7,988 nucleotides of DNA from assembly GCA_947476855.1 (NCBI GenBank), contig CANJSR010000214.1, positions 1 to 7,988 of the forward strand, read 5' to 3'. How positions within the stretch are numbered: position 1 is the stretch's first letter; each line of letters starts with the position of its first letter. The notes beneath the pieces were generated by a model. It was not told the DNA's origin. It did no database searches and saw nothing but the letters and a program-made list of their open reading frames with translations. The position numbers and the translations under genes are program-made. This document shows, one piece after another, positions 1-6,043 of the stretch. This stretch comes from Acetobacteraceae bacterium (GTDB taxonomy: Bacteria > Pseudomonadota > Alphaproteobacteria > Acetobacterales > Acetobacteraceae).

Positions 1-2
1 CG

Positions 3-1067
3 GCCGAGGTCGATGACGTCATCATGGGCGCCGCCCTCCAGCAGGGCGCGCAGGGATCGAACGTCGCCAGGCAGGCGGCGCTGCGGGCGGGCCTCCCCTC
101 CACTGTCGCCGGCATGTCGCTGGACCGGCAATGCGCCTCCGGCATGATGGCCATCGCCACGGCCGCCAAGCAGATCATCCACGACGACATGACCGTCGCG
201 GTCGGCGGCGGGGTGGAGTCCATTTCCCTCGTGCAGACCCCGGACATGAACATCATCCGCATGCGGGACCCTGTTCTGGATCACGACATCCCCGGCATCT
301 ACATGTCCATGCTGGAAACGGCCGAGATCGTCTCCGACCGCTACAACGTCTCACGCGACGCCCAGGACGAATACGCCCTGCGCTCCCAGCAGCGGACCGC
401 CGCGGCCCAGCAGGCCGGCGCCTTCGATGATGAAATCGTGGCCATGACCTCCGAAATGCTGGTCGCCGACAAGGCCACCGGCGAAATCTCCCGCCGGACC
501 GTCACCCTGGGCAAGGATGAGGGCAATCGCCCCGAGACCAACCTGCCCGGCCTCAACAGCCTCAAGCCCGTCTTCGCCGATGGCCACACGGTCAAGACCG
601 GGCGCTTCATCACCGCCGGCAACGCGTCCCAGTTGTCCGACGGGGCCTCGGCCAGCGTCCTCATGGAAGCCCGCGAGGCCGAACGCCGCGGCCTCCAGCC
701 GCTCGGCATCTACCGCGGCATGGCGGTGGCGGGGTGTGAGCCCGACGAGATGGGCATCGGCCCCGTCTTCGCCGTCCCCAAGCTGCTCGCCAAGCACGGC
801 CTGAAGATCGACGACATCGACCTGTGGGAACTGAACGAGGCCTTCGCCTGTCAGGTCCTGTATTGCCGCGACCGCCTGGGCATCCCGCATGACCGGCTGA
901 ACGTGAACGGCGGGGCGATCTCGATCGGCCACCCCTACGGCATGTCCGGCGCCCGCATGGTCGGCCACGCTCTGATCGAGGGCAAGCGCCGCGGGGCCAA
1001 GCTGGTCGTCGTGACCATGTGCGTCGGCGGCGGCATGGGCGCGGCCGGCCTGTTCGAGGTCGCCTGA
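3..1067 (+). CDS. Thiolase (acetyl-CoA acyltransferase), 5' end outside window
   Basis: The frame is open from the left edge and gives 354 residues. Thiolases are usually about 390-400 residues, so roughly 35-45 N-terminal residues are missing. All three catalytic blocks are visible. The nucleophile Cys lies in DRQCASG (codon 132-134), NEAFA is near 834, the active His is in GHPYG (930-932), and the second Cys, which acts as the acid/base, is in TMCVGGG (1020-1022). The family catalyses thiolytic cleavage of 3-ketoacyl-CoA or the reverse condensation of acyl-CoAs in the cytoplasm. The sequence alone does not show whether this copy serves beta-oxidation or biosynthesis. It ends two bases before the hydrolase gene, which suggests co-transcription and translational coupling. 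The family call is firm; the substrate is unknown. Confidence 0.95.
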   Translation, partial: AEVDDVIMGAALQQGAQGSNVARQAALRAGLPSTVAGMSLDRQCASGMMAIATAAKQIIHDDMTVAVGGGVESISLVQTPDMNIIRMRDPVLDHDIPGIYMSMLETAEIVSDRYNVSRDAQDEYALRSQQRTAAAQQAGAFDDEIVAMTSEMLVADKATGEISRRTVTLGKDEGNRPETNLPGLNSLKPVFADGHTVKTGRFITAGNASQLSDGASASVLMEAREAERRGLQPLGIYRGMAVAGCEPDEMGIGPVFAVPKLLAKHGLKIDDIDLWELNEAFACQVLYCRDRLGIPHDRLNVNGGAISIGHPYGMSGARMVGHALIEGKRRGAKLVVVTMCVGGGMGAAGLFEVA

Positions 1068-1069
1068 CC

Positions 1070-2002
1070 ATGCCGGTCGATCCCCAGATCCAGCTTCTGC
1101 TGAATCTGCGCGCCGCCCTGCCGCCGCTGCACACCCTGTCGGTGGAGGAGGCCCGGGCCCAGATGGCCGCCCGCGCCATTCCGGGGCTGCGGATTCCGGA
1201 GGTCGCCTCCGTCGTGAACCGAGACATGCAGGGGCCTGGCGGGTCCCTGCCGCTGCGTATCTACACGCCCGAGGGCACCGGCCCCTTCCCCCTGGTCGTG
1301 TTCTTCCATGGCAGCGGCTTCGTCGTGTGCAGCCTCGACACGCATGACCCGATGTGCCGGAACCTCTGCGCCGGGGCCGGCTGCGTCGTCGTCTCGGTCG
1401 ACTACCGCCTGGCACCCGAGCACAAATTCCCCGCCGCCCCGGACGACTCCCTCGCGGCGACGCGCTGGGCGGTGGACAATGCCGGAGCCCTGAACGCCGA
1501 TCCGTCCCGCGTGGTCGTGGCCGGGGACAGCGCCGGCGGCAACCTCGCCGCAGTGACCGCCCTGCGCATCCGGGATGAGGGTGGGCCGAAGCTGGCGGGC
1601 CAACTTCTGATCTACCCGGTCACGGATTATTACGACCCCGGCACGCCCTCGATGACCGAGAACGCCGAGGGCTATGGCCTGACCCGCAAGGGTATGGAGT
1701 GGTTCTGGAACCACTATCTGGCCGACCCGTCCCAGGCCGCCCATCCGCATGCCAGCCCGATCAAGGCCAATGACCTGAGCCGGCTGCCCCCGGCCTATGT
1801 CATAAGCGCCGAATACGACCCGCTGCGGGATGAGGCCGAATACTACGCCGACGCGCTGACCCGGGCGGGGGTGGAGACGAAGATGCGCCGGTGGGACGGG
1901 ATGAACCACGGGTTCTTCTTTTTCCCCGGGATCGTGGACAAGGCGAGTGCGGCTTTGGATGACTCCTGTGAGTGGCTGAAGGGGATTTTCAGCCGGGGTT
2001 GA
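1070..2002 (+). CDS. Alpha/beta hydrolase, hormone-sensitive-lipase (family IV) type
   Basis: The 310-residue product has the usual length for this esterase family. Visible motifs are the oxyanion loop HGSG (residues 80-83, a variant of the common HGGG), DYRLAPEH (111-118), the nucleophile elbow GDSAGG (Ser154), EYDPLRDE with the likely catalytic Asp250, and MNHGF with His280. The triad is therefore complete. No signal peptide or membrane segment is seen, so a cytoplasmic carboxylesterase acting on short acyl esters is likely. The ATG at 1070 was chosen because it follows the thiolase TGA by two bases, has a GAGG about ten bases upstream, and gives a family-like N-terminus. A longer reading from 1019 would overlap the thiolase and begin with low-complexity arginines. 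Pairing with a thiolase suggests work on acyl compounds, but the substrate cannot be inferred. Confidence 0.93.
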   Translation: MPVDPQIQLLLNLRAALPPLHTLSVEEARAQMAARAIPGLRIPEVASVVNRDMQGPGGSLPLRIYTPEGTGPFPLVVFFHGSGFVVCSLDTHDPMCRNLCAGAGCVVVSVDYRLAPEHKFPAAPDDSLAATRWAVDNAGALNADPSRVVVAGDSAGGNLAAVTALRIRDEGGPKLAGQLLIYPVTDYYDPGTPSMTENAEGYGLTRKGMEWFWNHYLADPSQAAHPHASPIKANDLSRLPPAYVISAEYDPLRDEAEYYADALTRAGVETKMRRWDGMNHGFFFFPGIVDKASAALDDSCEWLKGIFSRG

Positions 2003-2043
2003 AGACTGGCCCGTGGGGCCTTGCCGGTCGGGCCTGGGGCGGA

Positions 2044-2063
2044 TTCCTCACCGGACATGGGGT
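2044..2063 (+). repeat. Direct repeat, left copy
   Basis: TTCCTCACCGGACATGGGGT occurs here and again, identically, at 2298-2317. Similarity continues for about 18 more bases (shared ACC, CG and AAAA positions), so the full unit may be about 36 bp. Perfect 20-bp identity at this spacing is far beyond chance. Confidence 0.85.
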
Positions 2064-2131
2064 TGGACCGTGCGGAAAATGTTCGTGAGCCCGAGAGGGG
2101 CCGCGGACTGGCTTTCCCTGGCGTATGGGAA

Positions 2132-2247
2132 GCACGGAGAAACAGGGAGGAGTCACGAAGGCCGGGGAGAAAAAAGGGTTGGTCGCAAGGGCCGGAATCC
2201 AGACACCCTCCGCTTCCCTCCGTGACGCCCTCCCTTCTCCTCCGTGC
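2132..2247. repeat. Imperfect inverted repeat, about 29-bp arms
   Basis: The left arm 2132-2160 pairs with the right arm 2218-2247. The matched blocks are GCACGGAG with CTCCGTGC (8/8), AGGGAGG with CCTCCCT (7/7), and GTCACG with CGTGAC (6/6), giving about 25 matches in 29 with one bulge. The intervening loop is 57 bases (2161-2217) and includes AGAAAAAAGGG. If transcribed it would fold into a long stem. The arms sit inside the 20-bp direct repeat pair. Confidence 0.7.
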
Positions 2248-2297
2248 CGATCAGCGGCCGGTGATCCCCGCACCAACCCTGCCCTCCACTCCCCCGC

Positions 2298-2317
2298 TTC
2301 CTCACCGGACATGGGGT
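2298..2317 (+). repeat. Direct repeat, right copy
   Basis: Second identical copy of the 20-mer at 2044-2063, same orientation, starting 254 bp later. It lies just downstream (in the - strand sense) of the XRE gene stop at 2335. The weaker 3' extension CACCATCCGAAAAAA corresponds to GACCGTGCGGAAAAT in the left copy. Confidence 0.85.
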
Positions 2318-2334
2318 AGCACCATCCGAAAAAA

Positions 2335-2679
2335 TCACGCCGCCACCGCCATGGCCGCCAGCCGGCGCGCCATTCGAAGCAGAAGCTGCCGGTCCTCGGG
2401 GCTGCATTCCCGGTAAAGCCGCAGCATCGCCAGCTCATCCCCCTGGCTGGCCACCGTCGGCGCACGCTTGTCGCCGCCATGCATCAGGAATTCCACCCCG
2501 ACATCCAGCGTCGCCGCGATCCGGGTCAGGTTCCCGGTGACCTGGCCGGCCCGCCCTGTCTCCCACTGGGCAACAGCGCTGCGGGAGACATCGACGGCAT
2601 GGGCCAACTGGTCCTGGGTCCAGCCCTTGGCCTGACGAGCCTCCTTGATGCGGAGGCCGATGGAGGTGGGATCGCTCAT
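2335..2679 (-). CDS. XRE-family (Cro/C1-type HTH) transcriptional regulator
   Basis: The 114-residue product has a Cro/C1-type HTH at about residues 8-66: IGLRIKEARQAKGWTQ, then QLAHAVDVSRSAVAQWE as the recognition region, then a third helix block ending in GVEFLMHGG. The C-terminal part (about 84-110) is a short helical segment with RECSPEDRQLLLRMARRL, typical of small repressors. The start chosen is the ATG at 2679-2677, giving MSDPTSIG. An in-frame ATG at 2700 would add seven residues and has no better ribosome site. A TATACT box ends seven bases before the chosen ATG, so the mRNA may be leaderless. The gene diverges from the two-gene unit at 2850-3610 and probably controls the shared region and itself, as is usual for such repressors. 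Confidence 0.9.
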   Translation of the reverse strand: MSDPTSIGLRIKEARQAKGWTQDQLAHAVDVSRSAVAQWETGRAGQVTGNLTRIAATLDVGVEFLMHGGDKRAPTVASQGDELAMLRLYRECSPEDRQLLLRMARRLAAMAVAA

Positions 2680-2683
2680 GAAT

Positions 2684-2707
2684 GTTAGTATAACTGCCAT
2701 TCGTTAG
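2684..2707. promoter_or_regulatory. Candidate operator: GTTAG repeats
   Basis: GTTAG occurs at 2684-2688 and 2703-2707, 19 bp apart and on the same face of the helix within two turns. A CTAAC (the reverse complement) lies at 2801-2805 near the opposite promoter, and a related TAATGTTA at 2765-2772. The first copy overlaps the candidate -10 of the XRE gene, as an autorepressor site would. The motif is short, so this is suggestive only. Confidence 0.35.
2687..2692 (-). promoter_or_regulatory. Candidate -10 box of the XRE gene (leaderless start)
   Basis: On the - strand this reads TATACT, a 5/6 match to TATAAT. It ends seven bases upstream of the ATG at 2679, which places the expected transcription start at or next to the A of the ATG. 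No convincing -35 box is seen at 16-18 bp spacing. The GTTAG repeat overlaps the box. Confidence 0.4.
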
Positions 2708-2778
2708 CGGCGCCACATTTTTCTGACCCCCTGGCCAGCCCTGGCCGTCAGAACCTCTACCGCCTAATGTTATTTTTA

Positions 2779-2807
2779 TTGACCCGTCGCGTCACATCCA
2801 CTAACAC
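2779..2807 (+). promoter_or_regulatory. Candidate sigma-70 promoter for the GcrA-like/DUF6362 unit
   Basis: TTGACC (2779-2784) is followed after 17 bases by TAACAC (2802-2807). The -35 matches TTGACA at five of six positions; the -10 is weak. It lies in an AT-rich patch (TTATTTTTATT just upstream) that stands out from the GC-rich surroundings. The CTAAC motif overlaps the -10, which would let the divergent XRE protein block it. The start codon is about 43 bp downstream. Confidence 0.4.
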
Positions 2808-2849
2808 CGCGTCCGTTCCTGATTTGTTCAAACGCCGCGGAGCCCCGTC

Positions 2850-3137
2850 ATGCCGAGAAAGATCACCTGGACCGAAGCACAGGACATGCAGATCCGACGC
2901 CTGCGCGCCGAAGGACGCACCTGGGACGAAATCGGCGCCGCCATGGGCCTGACCCGCTGGACCGTGATCGAGCGCGGACGCCGCGTCGGCGCCAAGCCCC
3001 CGCCGCCCGACTTCGTGCCCGCGCCCCCCGATCCGAACCGCGATCCGCTGCCCGCCGGAAGCCCGGTCACCTGGGCCGCCATCACACAGGACACCGTCCT
3101 GGCCGGAGTCCCGTTCAAGCAGATCCGCCCCCGCTGA
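2850..3137 (+). CDS. Small GcrA-like HTH DNA-binding protein
   Basis: The 95-residue product begins with a helix-turn-helix block at about 6-48: WTEAQDMQIRRLRAEGRTWDEIG, then AAMGLTRWTVIERGRRVGA. This pattern (W-T/S-x-E, acidic/basic helix, G-x-S/T-W-x-x-I, then recognition helix ending in R-x-G) resembles the GcrA cell-cycle regulator fold and related small alphaproteobacterial proteins. The GcrA-type core sequence itself is not exact. Residues 49-72 are proline-rich, followed by a short tail (VTWAAITQDTVLAG). No catalytic motif is seen. The start is supported by GGAG at 2839-2842, seven bases upstream. The gene is followed after 14 bp by the DUF6362-like gene, so the two are co-transcribed. 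DNA-binding is likely; the target is unknown. Confidence 0.75.
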   Translation: MPRKITWTEAQDMQIRRLRAEGRTWDEIGAAMGLTRWTVIERGRRVGAKPPPPDFVPAPPDPNRDPLPAGSPVTWAAITQDTVLAGVPFKQIRPR

Positions 3138-3151
3138 CACAGGAGACGCCG

Positions 3152-3610
3152 ATGACCAATACTCTCACGAAACGCACGCCCTCGGGCCGTTTCCAATACG
3201 AGATCGACGCCGATTTCGTCGTCTACCGGTTGGAGGAAGCCGGCGCGACCGTCCTCGCCTTGCCCGGCTCGGGCTGGACCACGCGCATGCGGACGTCCTC
3301 AATCGATATCGTGAGGACCGCGCTCGACAGCTATGGTTGGAGCAGTGACCGCATCCGCCCGCCCGCGCCAAGCTCGGAAAAGATCACCCGGATGGATGAG
3401 GCAATGTCCTGGCTCAGCCTGATCCCGCAGGAGCGCTACGTGCTGCGCCGCGTCGTCGGCGCCCGGTCGCTGGTCCACCCGATCACCGACCGGCATCTGT
3501 TTCCCTGGCGACGGCTGGGTGCGGCGCTGGGGGCCGATCACAAGGCGGTGCAGCGCTGGCACGCGCAGGGCATCGACATGATCGTCAAGGGACTCAAGGC
3601 CGCGGCCTGA
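3152..3610 (+). CDS. DUF6362-like protein (phage-associated, HTH at C-terminus)
   Basis: The 152-residue product has an AGGAG ribosome site at 3141-3145, six bases before the ATG. The N-terminal part (about 20-60) reads DFVVYRLEEAGATVLALPGSG and continues to IVRTALDSYGW. It is followed by ITRMDEAMSWLSLIPQERY (78-96) and a C-terminal HTH-like stretch, FPWRRLGAALGADHKAVQRW (117-136), then DMIVKGL. From memory this order (a valine/arginine-rich helix with leucine-proline, then RMDE..WL, then a W-x-x-L/I-G...A-x-R/Q-W helix pair) matches the DUF6362 family, found mainly in phages and prophages of alphaproteobacteria. No enzymatic motif is seen. Its partner gene and the divergent XRE repressor support an element-derived module. 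The family name is a recollection, not a search result. Confidence 0.7.
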   Translation: MTNTLTKRTPSGRFQYEIDADFVVYRLEEAGATVLALPGSGWTTRMRTSSIDIVRTALDSYGWSSDRIRPPAPSSEKITRMDEAMSWLSLIPQERYVLRRVVGARSLVHPITDRHLFPWRRLGAALGADHKAVQRWHAQGIDMIVKGLKAAA

Positions 3611-3648
3611 TCCATCCGGCCAGGCGGTCCCGGCTGGTGGGAATAGCG

Positions 3649-3706
3649 CGGCCTTGTTGACAAGGATCGGGTACGTAAGGATGACGTTCGGAGAGAGAAC
3701 ACTTCC
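3649..3706 (+). promoter_or_regulatory. Duplicated 5' control segment (left copy)
   Basis: This segment aligns without gaps to 7407-7464, upstream of the intact D-aminoacylase. Shared blocks are CCTTGTTG (54-55 bases before the ATG in both), GTNAGGATGAC (32 bases before), and the purine-rich ribosome-site area. TTGTTG is followed after 17 bases by (A/C)AGGAT in both copies, a possible conserved promoter. This copy also creates a TTGACA at 3657-3662. The ribosome site has drifted from GAGGGAG in the right copy to GAGAGAA here. Confidence 0.55.
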
Positions 3707-3826
3707 ATGACCGATCCCGTCACCCGCACAGCCATCGATCGCCGGGGCGCGCAGCCGCGCCATGCCGGGACCTCGCTGCTCCGCCTGCCCCAGCAACCCC
3801 CAGCCACCGACCTACCGCTGGCCTGA
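3707..3826 (+). pseudogene. Remnant of a D-aminoacylase N-terminus, now a 39-codon leader ORF
   Basis: Reading from ATG 3707 gives MTDPVTRTAIDRRGAQPRHA, which aligns to [20 protein letters not shown] of the intact gene at 7465 after a two-codon deletion (missing N-G). Identical positions include M-T-D, V, R, T, I-D, G-A and P. DNA similarity extends to about 3768, then stops. The ORF runs on through unrelated sequence to TGA 3824-3826, one base before the ATG at 3828 of the regulator gene (TGACATG). It could not make an enzyme. It may act as a translated leader coupling ribosomes to the next gene, or be only a scar. The homology is seen directly; the leader role is inference. Confidence 0.6.
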
Positions 3827-3827
3827 C

Positions 3828-5441
3828 ATGACGGGCGACGGCGTCATCTTCCCCGAGGCTCCGGATCATCGCACGGGCCTGCTGCTGATCGAGGGGATGA
3901 CCCTGGACACGGCCGGGCGCAGCCTGCGCGGGCCAGACGGCCGGGAAATCCCGCTTACGCCATCCGAATTCGACCTTCTGCTGGTGTTCGTCGACCGCCC
4001 GGGCCGAGCCCTGACGCGGGATAGTTTGTTGTTGGCGGTGTCGGGGCGGGAGTCGGAATCATATGACCGCGCCGTCGATGTCCTGGTCGGGCGTCTGCGG
4101 CGCAAGATCGAGCCGGACCCCAAGGCGCCCCGGCTGATCGTGACCGTCCCCGGCGTCGGCTACAAATTCACCGCCAGGCCCGAATCGGCGGTCGATCCGG
4201 TCGCCGGCGCCGGCCGGACCGCCCCACAGACCGACGGGCCGGTCGTCCCGCGCGACCATCCCTCGATCGCCGTCCTGCCCTTCGATAACCTCAGCGGCGA
4301 CCCCGAGCAGGATTATTTCTGCGATGGCATGGTCGATGAGATCATCACCGCCCTGTCGCGGGTGAAATGGTTCCTGGTCATCGCCCGCAGCTCCACCTTC
4401 ACCTACAAGGGTCGGGCGGTGGACGTGAAGCAGGTCGGGCGCGAACTCGGCGTGCGGTATGTGCTGGAAGGCAGCGTCCGGAAATCCGGCAACCGCGTCC
4501 GCATCACGGCGCAGTTGATTGAGGCGGAGACGGGCCTGCAAGCCTGGTCCGACCGGTTCGACGGCGTGATCGACGACATCTTCGAATTGCAGGATCGCAT
4601 CACCGGCAGCATCGTCGGCGCGATCGAGCCTCGCATGAGCGCGGCGGAACTGGAACGCATCAAGCGCCAGCGCACCGGCAGCCAGACCGCCTATGACTGC
4701 TTCCTGCGCGCGCACGCACATTTCTATACCGAGACCCCCGAGGCCGCGCTCGAGACGCAGCGCCTGCTGAACATCGCGATCGCCAGTGATCCCGCCTTCG
4801 CCCCGCCCTATGCGCTGGCGGCGGAAAACCTACTGTACGCGATCTCCCAGACCTGGAGCGCGGATTGGGAACGCGACCTGGCCGAAGCCGATCGCCTCGC
4901 CCGCGCCGGGCTGGAACACGGGCCGGACGATCCGATGGTGCTGGCCGCGGGCGGACACGTGATCGCCTACACGGCCTGCGACTTCGACGCCTCCGGCGCG
5001 TTGATCGAGCGGGCGATGGCGCTGAACCCGAATTCGGCGATCGTCTGCACCTATTCCGGGTTCGAGCGTATCTACGCGGGCGATCCCGAACGGTCGCTGG
5101 CGTTCTTCACCCGCGCCCTGCGCCTCAGCCCCCTCGACCTGCGCCGCCACACCTGCCACTCCGGCATGGCCATCTCGCTCGTGATGCTCGGCCGCCCGGA
5201 AGAAGCGATCGAGTGGGGGCGCAAGGCGCTGGGCAGCGGCACGACCTGGGTGCAGGGGCTGCGCGGCCTGGCCGCGGCGCTCGCCAACACCGGCCGGATC
5301 GAGGAAGCGCGCGACACCTGGGCTCGGCATGAGGCGATGGCGCCCGGCTACCGCGTCGGTTGGGTGCGCGCGCGGATGCGGAACTGTCCCGAACTCGATC
5401 TTTATATCGAGGGGCTGCTGAAGTCCGGCATGCCGGAATAA
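3828..5441 (+). CDS. Winged-helix / TolB-like / TPR regulator (CadC-OmpR-type N-terminus)
   Basis: With the ATG at 3828 the product has 537 residues. Residues about 20-115 form an OmpR/CadC-type winged helix: the LTPSEFDLLL helix, then DRAVDVLVGRLRRKIE as recognition helix, and TVPGVGYKF as the wing hairpin. A proline/glycine linker (116-143) has no membrane segment, unlike CadC and ToxR. Residues about 145-268 are a TolB-N-like (FlgO-type) domain starting SIAVLPFDNLSGDPEQDYF and containing LEGSVRKSGNRVRITAQL. The rest (about 285-525) is TPR-like, including ALIERAMALNPNSAI and AIEWGRKAL. Such proteins are often annotated beside adenylate cyclases, but no cyclase domain is present. It is probably a soluble DNA-binding regulator sensing a ligand or partner through the TPRs. 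An ATG at 3762 would add 22 poor residues; 3828 is favoured by the domain limits and the TGACATG overlap. It is convergent with the PEP-CTERM operon, 23 bp away. Confidence 0.88.
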   Translation: MTGDGVIFPEAPDHRTGLLLIEGMTLDTAGRSLRGPDGREIPLTPSEFDLLLVFVDRPGRALTRDSLLLAVSGRESESYDRAVDVLVGRLRRKIEPDPKAPRLIVTVPGVGYKFTARPESAVDPVAGAGRTAPQTDGPVVPRDHPSIAVLPFDNLSGDPEQDYFCDGMVDEIITALSRVKWFLVIARSSTFTYKGRAVDVKQVGRELGVRYVLEGSVRKSGNRVRITAQLIEAETGLQAWSDRFDGVIDDIFELQDRITGSIVGAIEPRMSAAELERIKRQRTGSQTAYDCFLRAHAHFYTETPEAALETQRLLNIAIASDPAFAPPYALAAENLLYAISQTWSADWERDLAEADRLARAGLEHGPDDPMVLAAGGHVIAYTACDFDASGALIERAMALNPNSAIVCTYSGFERIYAGDPERSLAFFTRALRLSPLDLRRHTCHSGMAISLVMLGRPEEAIEWGRKALGSGTTWVQGLRGLAAALANTGRIEEARDTWARHEAMAPGYRVGWVRARMRNCPELDLYIEGLLKSGMPE

Positions 5442-5464
5442 GGCGTGCATCGGCCCGCTGGTTC

Positions 5465-6013
5465 CTATGCCTTGCGGCGACGGACGGCGGCGATGCCGGC
5501 CAGGCCCACGCCCAGCAGGGCCAGCGACATCGGCTCGGGCGCCGCGGTCACTTGTTGCGGGACATCGACATAGGTCAGGGATTTCGATCCCGCTGAGAAC
5601 TCTTGGCCGGCGACGTCGGCGGTATAGTTAAAGACCGCAAAGAAGGGGGCCGTGCTCGACGCTTTATTGATGAAGATAAAGACGTCGTAGCTGAGTGGGT
5701 GCAAGCCATTCAGGCCTACCTCCAGGCCGCCCACCGTGAGTCGATCAGCGGCTGCGCCAGTCGCGAAGTAGTCAAATACCATGGGGGAGCCGACCAGGAC
5801 GTTGCCTCCGTCCAGCGTGATGCCCGCGGTTTGATTGACCGTGGTGACCTCGGGATCGAAGGTTACCGTGAAGTCCATGACCGCCACGCCAAGCGGTGAG
5901 CGGCTATCGAAGTCCGATGCCACGAGATGGAAGCTCCGGGTGATCGGCGCTGCCTGGGCGGTGGTCGCGGCGAGGCCAAGCAGGGCAGCCAGGGCGAGGG
6001 ACTTCTTGATCAT
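5465..6013 (-). CDS. PEP-CTERM sorting-domain protein (third in operon)
   Basis: The 182-residue product has a Sec signal peptide (MIKKSLALAALLGLA, then cleavage after about AQA, residues 19-22). The mature start is APITRSFHL. The C-terminus has PEP at 159-161, a hydrophobic span MSLALLGVGLAGIAA, and a basic RRRKA end, the hallmark PEP-CTERM tail. In that system the tail is recognised by an exosortase, cut, and the protein is released or anchored at the envelope, often with exopolysaccharide. The middle is beta-rich with no enzymatic motif: DFTVTFDPEVTTVNQTAGITL and LTVGGLEVGL are shared with its two upstream paralogues. It is probably co-transcribed with them (30-bp gap). No exosortase lies in the window. 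Function beyond export is unknown. Confidence 0.88.
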   Translation of the reverse strand: MIKKSLALAALLGLAATTAQAAPITRSFHLVASDFDSRSPLGVAVMDFTVTFDPEVTTVNQTAGITLDGGNVLVGSPMVFDYFATGAAADRLTVGGLEVGLNGLHPLSYDVFIFINKASSTAPFFAVFNYTADVAGQEFSAGSKSLTYVDVPQQVTAAPEPMSLALLGVGLAGIAAVRRRKA

Positions 6014-6043
6014 GGCGATCTGACTTTCGTGACAGACGACGCT

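Larger units (their letters stand above)
2003..2334. other. 332-bp gene-free region with nested repeats
   Basis: No reading frame here looks coding. Frames that cross it on both strands are arginine/proline-rich and match no family I know. It holds a GGCCC-GTG-GGGCC hairpin just after the hydrolase stop (2008-2020, no U-run after it, so only a weak terminator candidate), a 20-bp direct repeat at both ends, and a long imperfect inverted repeat in the middle. The left arm side is purine-rich and the right arm side pyrimidine-rich. It may be an intergenic repeat element or encode a structured RNA. Confidence 0.6.

Noticed and set aside
351..1909. Long - strand reading frames opposite the thiolase and hydrolase genes (351-1415 and 935-1909)
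   Set aside because: They lie opposite genes with complete catalytic motifs, are rich in Arg/Pro/Gly/His, match no family, and are expected from high-GC codon bias.
2008..2020. GGCCC-GTG-GGGCC hairpin as terminator of the thiolase-hydrolase operon
   Set aside because: The stem is only five bp and is followed by TTGCCGG, not a T-run, so an intrinsic terminator is not supported.
1989..2480. A 163-codon - strand frame and a 131-codon + strand frame (2021-2416) crossing the repeat region
   Set aside because: Composition is low-complexity, they overlap the XRE gene or the hydrolase end, and no ribosome site or family pattern is seen.
2779..2849. Attachment site or tRNA-derived integration scar near the HTH module
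   Set aside because: No tRNA-like fold, no integrase gene and no matching direct repeat at the other side of the module were found.
3617..3640. CCGGCC...GGCTGG stem after the DUF6362-like gene as a terminator
   Set aside because: Short stem with a G-T pair and no T-run after it.
3299..3796. A - strand frame opposite the DUF6362-like gene, resembling the - strand frame at 7381-7650 over a few residues (VILT...NK)
   Set aside because: The resemblance is only the complement of the duplicated D-aminoacylase 5' segment, not a second gene pair.
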